Made by a program: the position numbers and the translations under genes. A model generated the notes under the pieces. It worked only from the letters and a program-made list of their open reading frames with translations. It searched no databases and had not been told where the DNA came from. A DNA stretch of 11,987 nucleotides from Trebonia sp. (GTDB lineage Bacteria; Actinomycetota; Actinomycetes; Streptosporangiales; Streptosporangiaceae). This document shows, piece after piece, positions 6,431 through 11,987 of this stretch (positions are counted from its first letter, which is position 1; each line of letters opens with the position of its first letter). Where the stretch lies: assembly GCA_030043595.1 (NCBI GenBank), contig JASHXJ010000101.1, forward strand, positions 1 through 11,987, read 5' to 3'.

Positions 6431-7540
6431 GTGACTTCGCAACCGAGGGACACCCCGCTGCGCGCCGTGCACGAGCGGCTCGGCGCGACCATGACCGAGT
6501 TCGCCGGATGGCTCATGCCGCTGCGGTACTCGAGCGAGACCGCCGAGCACAACGCGGTCCGCTCCGGCGCGGGGCTGTTCGACCTGTCGCACATGGGCGA
6601 GATCGCGGTGACCGGCCCCGGCGCCGGCGCCGCGCTCGACTACGCGGTGGTGGGGTGGCCATCGGCACTCGCGCCCGGCCGCGCCCGCTACACGATGCTG
6701 TGCGCGCCGGACGGCGGCGTCCTCGACGACCTCGTGATCTACCGGCAGGGGAGCGATCCAGAGCGGTTCCTCGTGGTCGCGAACGCGGCCAACACCGCTG
6801 TGGTGCTCGGGGAGCTGCAACGGCGCTGCTCCCGGACCCCCGGTGCGCAGGTGCACGACGAGACGGCCGCGACGGGGCTGATCGCCATCCAGGGTCCGAA
6901 CGCAGCGCGCATCCTGTCCGCGGTCACCGATCTGGAGCTGGGCGCCATGCGCTACTACGCGGGCTCGTACGGCTCCGTCGCCGACCGCCCGGCATGGGTC
7001 GCGCGGACCGGGTACACCGGCGAGGACGGCTTCGAGGTCTTCTGCGCGGCCGGGGACTGCGAGCGCGTCTGGACAGCGCTCACCGAGGCCGGCCCGGCAG
7101 GCCTCGTGCCCGCCGGGCTCGCCGCGCGCGATACGCTCCGGCTGGAGGCCGGCATGCCGCTGTACGGCAACGAACTCGGCCCGGACGTGACTCCGTACGA
7201 GGCGGGGCTTGGACGAGTGGTGAGGCTAGACAAGCCTGCGGACTTCGTCGGCAGGCAGGCGCTGGCGGCGCGGGCCGCGGAAGGCCCGCGCCAGGTGCTG
7301 ACCGGCCTGGTAGCCAGGTCGCGGCGGGTGCCGCGGCATGGCTACGCGGTGCTGTCCGAGGCGGGCGGGCGAGTCGGCGTGGTCACGAGCGGCGCGCCGT
7401 CGCCGACGCTGGGAGCGCCGATTGCGATGGCGTACGTTGAGACAGGAGCGACGGGACCGTTCGGGATAGATATCAGGGGTAAGACCGAGCCGGCCGACGT
7501 GACAGAGCTGCCGTTTTACGACAGGAGTAAGCAACGATGA
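6431..7540 (+). CDS. gcvT: Aminomethyltransferase, glycine cleavage system T protein
   Basis: GcvT releases ammonia from the aminomethyl-lipoyl arm of H protein and passes the one-carbon unit to tetrahydrofolate. The product is 369 residues from the GTG at 6431. Recognisable stretches in order are LGATMTEFAGWLMPLRY, GLFDLSHMGE, the folate-binding region with GGVLDDLVIY, AIQGPNAARIL, RTGYTGEDGFEVF, and AARDTLRLEAGMPLYG, followed by the C-terminal barrel domain. I chose GTG 6431 because it gives the family's short N-terminus and has a -10-like TACCAT just upstream. The ATG at 6407 is possible, but it would overlap the dehydratase start on the other strand. The stop overlaps the gcvH start (ATGA), so the two are translationally coupled. 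The P protein gene is not in the window. Confidence 0.95.
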   Translation: MTSQPRDTPLRAVHERLGATMTEFAGWLMPLRYSSETAEHNAVRSGAGLFDLSHMGEIAVTGPGAGAALDYAVVGWPSALAPGRARYTMLCAPDGGVLDDLVIYRQGSDPERFLVVANAANTAVVLGELQRRCSRTPGAQVHDETAATGLIAIQGPNAARILSAVTDLELGAMRYYAGSYGSVADRPAWVARTGYTGEDGFEVFCAAGDCERVWTALTEAGPAGLVPAGLAARDTLRLEAGMPLYGNELGPDVTPYEAGLGRVVRLDKPADFVGRQALAARAAEGPRQVLTGLVARSRRVPRHGYAVLSEAGGRVGVVTSGAPSPTLGAPIAMAYVETGATGPFGIDIRGKTEPADVTELPFYDRSKQR

Positions 7541-7938
7541 GCGTTCCCGCCGAGCTCCGCTACACCGAGGAGCATGAGTGGGTGGCGATCGACGGCGACA
7601 GCGCGTCGGTCGGAATCACTGACTATGCCGCACAGTCGCTCGGCGACGTGGTGTACGTCTCGTTGCCGGCGGTGGGATCCACGGTGACCGCGGGCGAGCC
7701 GTGCGGCGAGGTCGAGTCCACCAAGTCCGTCAGTGACCTGTACTCCCCCGTGGACGGCGAGGTCACCGAGGTCAACGAGGAACTCGACGACGACCCCGGG
7801 CTGGTCAACGCGGAGCCGTACGGCGCGGGCTGGATGTTCCGGGTTCGGGTGGCGGTCGGGACCGACGGCGAGGCGGCGCTGCCGCCCGGCCTGCTGACCG
7901 CTGTCGAGTACGACGAGCTGACCAAGAGCGCTGGCTGA
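7537..7938 (+). CDS. gcvH: Glycine cleavage system H protein
   Basis: GcvH is the lipoylated carrier that shuttles the aminomethyl group from P to T protein and is then reoxidised by dihydrolipoamide dehydrogenase. The 133-residue product shows the family start (RYTEEHEWV), the ITDYAAQSLGDVVYV strand region, and the lipoylation site ESTKSVSDL with the modified lysine at residue 63. It ends with the usual NAEPYGAGWMFRVRV segment. The ATG lies inside the gcvT stop (ATGA overlap), with AGGAG (7523-7527) upstream inside gcvT. The stop is 3 bp from that of the convergent DUF3618 gene, with no terminator between them. Confidence 0.97.
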   Translation: MSVPAELRYTEEHEWVAIDGDSASVGITDYAAQSLGDVVYVSLPAVGSTVTAGEPCGEVESTKSVSDLYSPVDGEVTEVNEELDDDPGLVNAEPYGAGWMFRVRVAVGTDGEAALPPGLLTAVEYDELTKSAG

Positions 7939-7941
7939 GCG

Positions 7942-8226
7942 CTACTTGCGCAGGCGCCGCCAGACCAGGTAGCAGGCGACGCTGACGGCGGCCAGCGCGA
8001 CGGCGCCGCCGATCAGCGGGTCGACCTGGCCGATCCGCTCGCGCAGGCGGTCAGTGGTGCGGCGCGCCACCTTGGCCGGGCTCACCCGGTCGGAGATCTC
8101 GTCGATCGTCCGCGCGAGCTCAGCGCGGGTGCGCTCGATCTCGCTGACGAGCTCTTCGGGCGCCTGCTTCTCCGCGGCCTGCTTCTCCGGCGCCTGCCTG
8201 GTGGTGTCGATCTCGGTGTCAGCCAT
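7942..8226 (-). CDS. DUF3618 family small membrane protein
   Basis: A 94-residue protein. An N-terminal Glu/Lys/Gln-rich stretch contains a repeated APEKQA/AAEKQA motif. The DUF3618 core (EIERTRAELARTIDEISDRV, then SPAKVARR) spans roughly residues 29-57 and looks helical. A single transmembrane helix lies near residues 73-90, followed by the positively charged tail WRRLRK. The family is common in actinobacteria, often near tRNA-Leu and bcp genes, and has no established function. The layout suggests a cytoplasmic helix anchored at its C-terminus. TAGAGT, a -10-like box, lies close before the ATG. Confidence 0.85.
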   Translation of the reverse strand: MADTEIDTTRQAPEKQAAEKQAPEELVSEIERTRAELARTIDEISDRVSPAKVARRTTDRLRERIGQVDPLIGGAVALAAVSVACYLVWRRLRK

Positions 8227-8340
8227 GGCGTCACTCTATTCCCGCTCCCGAAGGCATCCCGCCAGGCCCGCCGCTTCCGCCCCTGGCGCCGCTACCGACC
8301 GTCCTGCGCCGTCCCTCTGTTCACTGTCGTGATACCCGAT

Positions 8341-8434
8341 CGCACGGAGTGAAAGATAACGGTAGCAAACGGTAAAGTGGGCATCTTTCGCGGCCCGGCT
8401 CGACTACTCTCTCGTGATTGACGATGGGAGCGCC
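8341..8434 (+). promoter_or_regulatory. Promoter region of the substrate-binding lipoprotein gene
   Basis: TAAAGT (8373-8378) and TACTCT (8405-8410) are both -10-like; no clear -35 is seen. AACGGTA occurs twice, at 8358-8364 and 8368-8374, exactly 10 bp apart. GAAAGA (8351-8356) and TCTTTC (8384-8389) form an inverted repeat that brackets the pair. GGGAG (8426-8430) is the ribosome site for the ATG at 8435. The arrangement suggests a regulated promoter, but the regulator is unknown. The neighbouring stretch 8227-8340 shows nothing I can assign. Confidence 0.4.
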
Positions 8435-9481
8435 ATGAGGCCCATATACAAACTTGCATACTCCCTGCTTGCTGCCCTTACCGTTGCCGTCCTGGCCAGC
8501 TGCTCGAGCGGGGGCAGCGGCAGCGTGGACTCCGGACCGCCGCCGGAGCAGTCCAGCATCGTGGTCGACGCGGTGCCGACCGCCGACGAGGCCGGGATGT
8601 ACATCGCCCAGGAGGACGGGTTCTTCGCACAGCAGGGGCTGACCGTCAAGATCGTCCCGATCAACGGCGGCGAGTACGGGATGGGCGACCTGCAGACCGG
8701 CAAGGCGCAGATCGTGGCGGGAAACTATGTCTCGTTCATCCTCGCCCAGATCGCAGGCAAGTACGCGGAGCCCGGGAGCACCGACGTGCGCCCGATCGAC
8801 ATGCGCATCATCGCGGACGGGTCGCAGATGCAGGCCGGCAATCAGGCGCTGTACGTGCTGCCCACCTCCAAGATCAAGACCGTGGCGGACATGGCCAAGT
8901 ACCACGCGACGGTGGGCATCAACTCGATCAACAACATCGGGCAGGTGCTGCTCGGCTCGCTCTTCCAGGAAGAGGGACTGAACCTCAAGGACATCACGCA
9001 GGTCGTGCCTCCGACGGGTTTCCCTGGACTGCTGACGGACCTGGCGACAGGGAAGATCGAGGTCGCGTGGCTGCCGGAACCGTTCGGGACGATCGCGGAA
9101 CAGACATTCGGCGCCGTCCAGCTGGCCGACTTCGACCAGGGCTCGCTGCAGGACTTCCCGATCGGCGCCTACATCGGCACCGAGCAGTGGGTGCGGGCGA
9201 ACCCGAACACGGTGGCAGCGTTCCTGCGCGCCCTCAAGCAGGGCCAGCAGATCGCGGACACCGACCGCGCCGCGGTGGAGAAGTCGCTTGAGGCGCTCCC
9301 CGAGCCCTACACCGTGTCGAAAGTCGTCGCCGCGACGATGACGATCGACACGTACCCGCTGGTCATGGACGTACCGGTAATGCAGCGCGTGGCGGACGCC
9401 ATGTACGAGTTCGGCGTGATCGGCAAGCCCTGCAACATCATCAACATGATCCAGCCCGAGCCGGGCATGATCGGCGGCTAG
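8435..9481 (+). CDS. ABC-transporter-type substrate-binding lipoprotein (SsuA/TauA/NMT1 family)
   Basis: The product is 348 residues from the ATG at 8435. A GTG seven codons upstream is in frame, but GGGAG just before the ATG and the signal peptide favour 8435. The signal peptide MRPIYKLAYSLLAALTVAVL ends in the lipobox LASC (Cys23), followed by a Ser/Gly linker. The mature part has the NMT1/SsuA signatures: AGMYIAQEDGFFAQQGLTVK, a GDLQTGKAQIVAGNYVSF segment, and VAWLPEPFGTIAEQ in the second lobe. Such proteins capture nitrate, sulfonates, taurine or thiamine precursors outside the membrane and deliver them to a permease. The substrate cannot be told here. No permease or ATPase gene is adjacent: the next element is a hairpin and an oppositely oriented tRNA gene. 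It must borrow a transporter or act differently. Confidence 0.9.
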   Translation: MRPIYKLAYSLLAALTVAVLASCSSGGSGSVDSGPPPEQSSIVVDAVPTADEAGMYIAQEDGFFAQQGLTVKIVPINGGEYGMGDLQTGKAQIVAGNYVSFILAQIAGKYAEPGSTDVRPIDMRIIADGSQMQAGNQALYVLPTSKIKTVADMAKYHATVGINSINNIGQVLLGSLFQEEGLNLKDITQVVPPTGFPGLLTDLATGKIEVAWLPEPFGTIAEQTFGAVQLADFDQGSLQDFPIGAYIGTEQWVRANPNTVAAFLRALKQGQQIADTDRAAVEKSLEALPEPYTVSKVVAATMTIDTYPLVMDVPVMQRVADAMYEFGVIGKPCNIINMIQPEPGMIGG

Positions 9482-9485
9482 CCTT

Positions 9486-9508
9486 GCCCGCGCGCCGTTC
9501 GCGCGGGC
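9486..9508. terminator. GC-rich hairpin between the lipoprotein gene and tRNA-Leu
   Basis: GCCCGCGCG (9486-9494) and CGCGCGGGC (9500-9508) form a perfect 9-bp stem with a 5-nt loop, 4 bp after the lipoprotein stop and 5 bp past the tRNA 3' end. There is no U-run on either strand, which is common for actinobacterial terminators. It could stop transcription from both directions. Confidence 0.55.
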
Positions 9509-9513
9509 CGGGG

Positions 9514-9596
9514 TGCGGGCGGGGGGACTTGAACCCCCACGGTGTCGCCACCAACAGGACCTAAACCTGCCGCGTATGCCATTTCGCCACGCCCGC
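9514..9596 (-). tRNA. tRNA-Leu (anticodon UAG)
   Basis: An 83-nt class II tRNA on the minus strand. The acceptor stem is GCGGGCG/CGCCCGC with discriminator A. The anticodon loop TTTAGGT is flanked by CAGG/CCTG and places TAG (9561-9563, read on the minus strand) as the anticodon. A long variable arm (GGTG...CACC) and the T-loop TTCAAGT follow, with a GGGGG/CCCCC stem. The long variable arm and the anticodon give leucine, reading CUN codons. CCA is not encoded. It lies downstream of bcp on the same strand. Confidence 0.95.
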
Positions 9597-9641
9597 GTGC
9601 CAGCCCAGGCGCGCACGCCCGGGCCGAAGCCTACCTGAGAG

Positions 9642-10112
9642 TCAGACGCCCAGGTCCTTCCGCAAGCGCTCGACGTGCCCGGTGGCCTTGACGCCGTAGT
9701 ACGCCTTCTGCACCGTCCCGTCGGCGCCGACGACGAACGTCGAGCGGATCACGCCCATCGTCGTCTTGCCGTAATTCATCTTCTCGCCGTACGCCCCGTA
9801 CGCGGACAGCACGGTGCGGTCGGGGTCAGACAGCAGGGGAAACGTGATCCCCTCCTTCTCGCGGAACCTCGCCAGCTTCGCGGGCGCGTCCGGGGATATC
9901 CCGAGCACGGTCAGCCCGACCGCCGCCAGGTCCGGCATGCTCTCGCTGAAGTCGCAGGCCTCCTTGGTGCAGCCAGGAGTCATCGCCGCCGGGTAGAAGT
10001 AGACGATCACCCGCTGGCCGCGCAGCGACGACAGCGAGACAAGGGTGCCGTCAGCGTCGGGCAGCGTGAAATCCGGCGCCTCGTCGCCAGGTTCGAGCCG
10101 TTCTCGGGTCAC
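9642..10112 (-). CDS. bcp: Thioredoxin-dependent peroxiredoxin, Bcp/PrxQ type
   Basis: A 156-residue cytoplasmic protein that reduces hydrogen peroxide and organic hydroperoxides with electrons from thioredoxin. APDFTL opens the thioredoxin fold. YPAAMTPGCTKEAC holds the peroxidatic Cys48 in the TPGCT motif and the resolving Cys53 five residues later, the typical PrxQ arrangement. Later come VLGISPD, FPLLSD, and IRSTFVVGADG with the active-site Arg. The start is GTG at 10112, supported by GAGGAGG (10120-10126) 7 nt upstream. The family often reads YP(K/R)A at residues 41-43 and here it is YPAA; this should not affect catalysis. tRNA-Leu follows on the same strand. Confidence 0.95.
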   Translation of the reverse strand: MTRERLEPGDEAPDFTLPDADGTLVSLSSLRGQRVIVYFYPAAMTPGCTKEACDFSESMPDLAAVGLTVLGISPDAPAKLARFREKEGITFPLLSDPDRTVLSAYGAYGEKMNYGKTTMGVIRSTFVVGADGTVQKAYYGVKATGHVERLRKDLGV

Positions 10113-10119
10113 CGGGCTT

Positions 10120-10126
10120 CCTCCTC
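10120..10126 (-). promoter_or_regulatory. Ribosome binding site fixing the GTG start of bcp
   Basis: GAGGAGG on the minus strand, 7 nt before the GTG at 10112. It decides in favour of this non-ATG start. Confidence 0.7.
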
Positions 10127-10230
10127 ACCGGGCGGGGCCGCACAGCCGGGATAGCCCACCGTATCGCTTCCGGCCAGCCGGCCGTGCATCGGAACGTACG
10201 ACCCGGCCCTGCTCGGGCGGCCGGCCCGCG

Positions 10231-10413
10231 GACCACGACTCGATCCAGAACGCGGCGAACGGCGGTCACCCGCACGGCGGACTCGGCTACGCCACCGCAT
10301 GGCTGGCCTATCAGCTGCGCGGCGACACCACCGCCGCGGGTGCGTTTACCGGCGCGCAGCCAGAGCTGACGTCGAACCTCAACTGGCCAGGCAGCGCCGC
10401 GAAGCCTGACTGA
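10231..10413 (+). pseudogene. C-terminal remnant of an alpha/beta hydrolase
   Basis: About 60 codons up to a TGA at 10411 read ADHDSIQNA, then GYATAWLAYQLRGD, then AGAFTG and SNLNWPGS. From memory this resembles the C-terminus of actinobacterial alpha/beta hydrolases of the chlorophyllase or dienelactone-hydrolase kind, where an xxH motif supplies the catalytic His (here codon 10234) and a YQLxGD helix follows. Nearly all codons end in G or C, as in real genes here. No start codon, ribosome site or nucleophile elbow lies upstream: the frame runs back antisense into bcp and loses all protein character before about 10216. I therefore read it as a 5'-truncated gene. The family match was made by eye. 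It ends 9 bp before the convergent rdgB stop. The stretch 10127-10230 shows nothing recognisable. Confidence 0.5.
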
Positions 10414-10422
10414 AGGACCGCG

Positions 10423-11064
10423 CTAGGGCTGGCTGACCTGGGCGGCGATGACGGGGGCTAGCGCCCGGAAGGCGCGACCGCGGTGGCTGATCGCGTCCTT
10501 TTTCCCGGGGGCGAGCTCCGCCGTGGTCAGCGACGCGCCCTCGGGAACGAAGATCGGGTCGTAGCCGAAGCCGTTGCTGCCGCGGGGCGCGCGGGTTAGC
10601 GAGCCGGCCAGCACGCCCGTCGCGGTCCACTCCCTGCGGGCGGCATCGTGGACCTCGGGGGGCAGGACCAGCGCCGCGACGCAGACGAACTGGGCGCCGC
10701 GGGCGTCGACGTCGGAAAGCTGGCCCAGGACCAGGTCCAGGTTGGCCTTGTCGTCGCCATGCTTGCCCGACCAGCGGGCGGAGAACACGCCGGGCATGCC
10801 GTGCAGCGCGTCCACGCACAGCCCCGAATCGTCGGCGACCGCCGGCAGACCCGTGTAGGCGGCGATGGCACGCGCCTTGAGCAGGGCGTTCTCGGCGAAC
10901 GTGAGGCCGGTCTCTGGAACATCCGGCGCGCCGGGGAACGACTCAAGGCCGGCCAGGCCGTCAGCGAACCCGGCCGCGTCCAGGATCCGGGACAGCTCGG
11001 CGATCTTGCCGGCATTGCGCGTCGCCAGGACAAGGCGCGAGGGCGGCCCTGCCGGATCAGCCAT
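10423..11064 (-). CDS. rdgB: XTP/dITP pyrophosphatase (RdgB/HAM1 family)
   Basis: The enzyme hydrolyses dITP, XTP and other non-canonical purine triphosphates to monophosphates, keeping deaminated bases out of DNA and RNA. The product is 213 residues, slightly longer than the usual length of about 200. Family motifs in order are VLATRNAGKIAEL (nucleotide-binding loop), TFAENALLKARA, VADDSGLCVDAL (catalytic Asp pair), PGVFSARWSG, GSNGFGYDPIF and KDAISHRGRA. The ATG at 11064 lies inside the end of rph: the two genes overlap by 8 bp and there is no strong ribosome site, which points to translational coupling. The rph-rdgB pair is standard in actinobacteria. Confidence 0.96.
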   Translation of the reverse strand: MADPAGPPSRLVLATRNAGKIAELSRILDAAGFADGLAGLESFPGAPDVPETGLTFAENALLKARAIAAYTGLPAVADDSGLCVDALHGMPGVFSARWSGKHGDDKANLDLVLGQLSDVDARGAQFVCVAALVLPPEVHDAARREWTATGVLAGSLTRAPRGSNGFGYDPIFVPEGASLTTAELAPGKKDAISHRGRAFRALAPVIAAQVSQP

Positions 11065-11776
11065 TGAGCGCTTCGGTTTGCAGCCTGGAAAGCTCCGCGC
11101 ACCCCGTTTCGGCCAGGTCGAGCAGCGTGGTCAGCATCCCGCGCCCGAAGGGCTCGCGCTCGGCGGTCCCCTGGATCTCGACGAACTCGCCGGACCCCGT
11201 GCAGACCACGTTCATGTCGGTCTCCGCCGCGGAGTCTTCCTCGTAGCACAGGTCGAGCCGTGCCTCGCCGTCCACGATCCCCACGCTCACCGCCGACACC
11301 GAAGTCACCAGCGGTGACCCCTTGCACCGGCCACGGGCCCGCAGCCACGCGACGGCGTCGGCCAGCGCGACGTAGCCGCCTGTCACCGCAGCCGTCCGCG
11401 TGCCGCCGTCTGCCTGCAGCACGTCGCAGTCGATGATGATCGTGTTCTCGCCCAGCGCCTTGTAGTCCACGCACGCCCGCAGCGCGCGCCCGACAAGCCG
11501 CGAGATCTCCTGGGTCCGCCCGCCGAGGCGCCCCTTGACCGACTCCCGCTCGCCACGCGTGTTCGTCGCCCGGGGCAGCATCGCGTACTCGGCGGTCACC
11601 CAGCCGAGCCCGCTGCCCCGCCGCCAGCGCGGCACCTCTTCGGCCACACTCGCCGCGCACAGCACCCGCGTCCCGCCGAACTCGACAAGCACTGACCCTT
11701 CGGCGTGATCGAGCCACCCGCGGGTAAAGCGCACCGGCCGCAGCGCGTCCGCGGCCCGGCCATCTGGTCGTGACAT
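11057..11776 (-). CDS. rph: Ribonuclease PH
   Basis: Phosphorolytic 3'-5' exoribonuclease that trims tRNA 3' ends after the CCA or its site and takes part in rRNA processing; it works as a hexamer. The product is 239 residues. Characteristic stretches are LRPVRFTRGW, GSVLVEFGGTRVLCAASV, PRWRRGSGLGWVTAEYAMLP, the basic RGERESVKGRLGGRTQEISRL region, then IIIDCDVLQADGGTRTAAVTG with the phosphate-binding segment, and LCYEEDSAAETDMNVV. I chose ATG 11776 (MSRPDGR) because homology begins there; the frame is open upstream to 11887 but with no family match. TAGGCT (11789-11784) 7 nt before the ATG could be a -10 of a leaderless transcript. rdgB follows with an 8-bp overlap. Confidence 0.96.
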   Translation of the reverse strand: MSRPDGRAADALRPVRFTRGWLDHAEGSVLVEFGGTRVLCAASVAEEVPRWRRGSGLGWVTAEYAMLPRATNTRGERESVKGRLGGRTQEISRLVGRALRACVDYKALGENTIIIDCDVLQADGGTRTAAVTGGYVALADAVAWLRARGRCKGSPLVTSVSAVSVGIVDGEARLDLCYEEDSAAETDMNVVCTGSGEFVEIQGTAEREPFGRGMLTTLLDLAETGCAELSRLQTEALNG

Positions 11777-11987
11777 GGCGGCCAGCCTACCCGCGGGGCC
11801 CAGAGGGGCGCGCGGCTCCCCCGATACGGGCCGCGGAAGCGCTCCCTGCATGCCTTTGTATGAGTTCCGCACGACATACCAGGGCAAATCGGGCGCCGAA
11901 GTGGGCGGCGCGCATACAAAGACAACAGCAGGGACTGGTGCGGCAGATGGTAATCACCTCGGTGGCTTACTGGTGTGAGAGCTGATG
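11777..11987. other. Upstream region of rph with an unexplained inverted repeat
   Basis: No convincing gene lies in these 211 bp. The left part (11777-11850) is GC-rich and may hold the rph promoter. The right part is AT-richer and contains CTTTGTATG (11854-11862) and CATACAAAG (11913-11921), a perfect 9-bp inverted repeat 50 nt apart. A further CATAC at 11875-11879 could pair with the same GTATG. A 42-codon frame at 11850-11978 (+) has many A/T-ending codons and no recognisable match, so I do not call it. Confidence 0.4.

Noticed and set aside
6089..6856. N-terminal extension of the dxr frame by 256 codons
   Set aside because: The extension lies over the dehydratase and gcvT in the wrong frame or strand and has no protein character; Dxr homology starts just after the ATG at 6088.
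9514..9596. tRNA-Leu as an integration (att) site
   Set aside because: tRNA genes are common integration targets, but there is no integrase gene and I see no repeat of the tRNA 3' end in the window.
8321..9616. A 431-codon minus-strand frame across the binding lipoprotein and tRNA
   Set aside because: Antisense to a clear lipoprotein gene and running through a tRNA; His/Arg/Val/Asp-rich composition typical of a shadow frame.
10596..11717. A 373-codon minus-strand frame spanning rph and rdgB
   Set aside because: It is a shifted reading of two well-supported genes and matches no family.
11850..11978. A 42-codon plus-strand frame beginning MPLYEFR
   Set aside because: The beginning recalls FmdB-type zinc ribbons, but no CxxC follows; the codons often end in A or T, unlike real genes here, and there is no good ribosome site.
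1..11987. CRISPR array, IS element, toxin-antitoxin or defence genes
   Set aside because: No regular repeat-spacer pattern, transposase motif, terminal repeats or recognisable defence domain was found on either strand.

Overview
This is high-GC DNA, with most codons ending in G or C and many long spurious antisense reading frames. The gene content is typical of an actinobacterium. The order dxr - site-2 protease - ispG is a hallmark arrangement in Actinobacteria (for example Mycobacterium and Streptomyces), and the rph-rdgB pair, a DUF3618 protein, a tRNA without an encoded CCA end and apparently leaderless genes fit as well. I cannot name the genus; a filamentous or Streptosporangiales-like soil actinomycete is a guess. 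Almost everything is core housekeeping material, and I see no clear phage, IS element, CRISPR array or defence island.

Layout, left to right. Positions 1-1313 (-) hold the N-terminal part of a secreted lipoprotein alpha/beta hydrolase of the tripeptidyl-aminopeptidase type, cut by the window edge. A 289-bp divergent regulatory region full of short repeats (1314-1602) separates it from a DeoR/GlpR-type repressor (1603-2370, +). That gene converges, with 1 bp between the stop codons, on a minus-strand cluster read from right to left: pterin-carbinolamine dehydratase (6408-6127), dxr (6088-4856), the Rip1/RseP-like intramembrane protease (4843-3650) and ispG (3526-2372). dxr and ispG are two MEP isoprenoid pathway enzymes. 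A 123-bp gap with a perfect hairpin separates the protease from ispG.

Head to head with the dehydratase, and only 22 bp from it, starts gcvT (6431-7540, +), whose stop overlaps the start of gcvH (7537-7938, +). These are two components of the glycine cleavage system. A small DUF3618 membrane protein (8226-7942, -) converges on gcvH. It is divergent from an orphan lipoprotein substrate-binding protein of the SsuA/TauA/NMT1 type (8435-9481, +) that has no permease or ATPase gene beside it.

The right part reads mostly leftwards: tRNA-Leu(UAG) (9596-9514), a Bcp/PrxQ peroxiredoxin (10112-9642), and the translationally coupled pair rph (11776-11057) and rdgB (11064-10423). Between bcp and rdgB, on the plus strand, lies what looks like the C-terminal remnant of an alpha/beta hydrolase (10231-10413). 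The last 211 bp (11777-11987) hold no convincing gene but contain an AT-richer inverted repeat.

The points most worth a second look are regulatory or structural: the helically phased GAATTC-centred repeats and inverted repeats around the DeoR gene, the back-to-back -10 elements between the dehydratase and gcvT, the hairpin before ispG, a codon-atypical in-frame insertion in Dxr, the hydrolase remnant, and the unexplained right edge.
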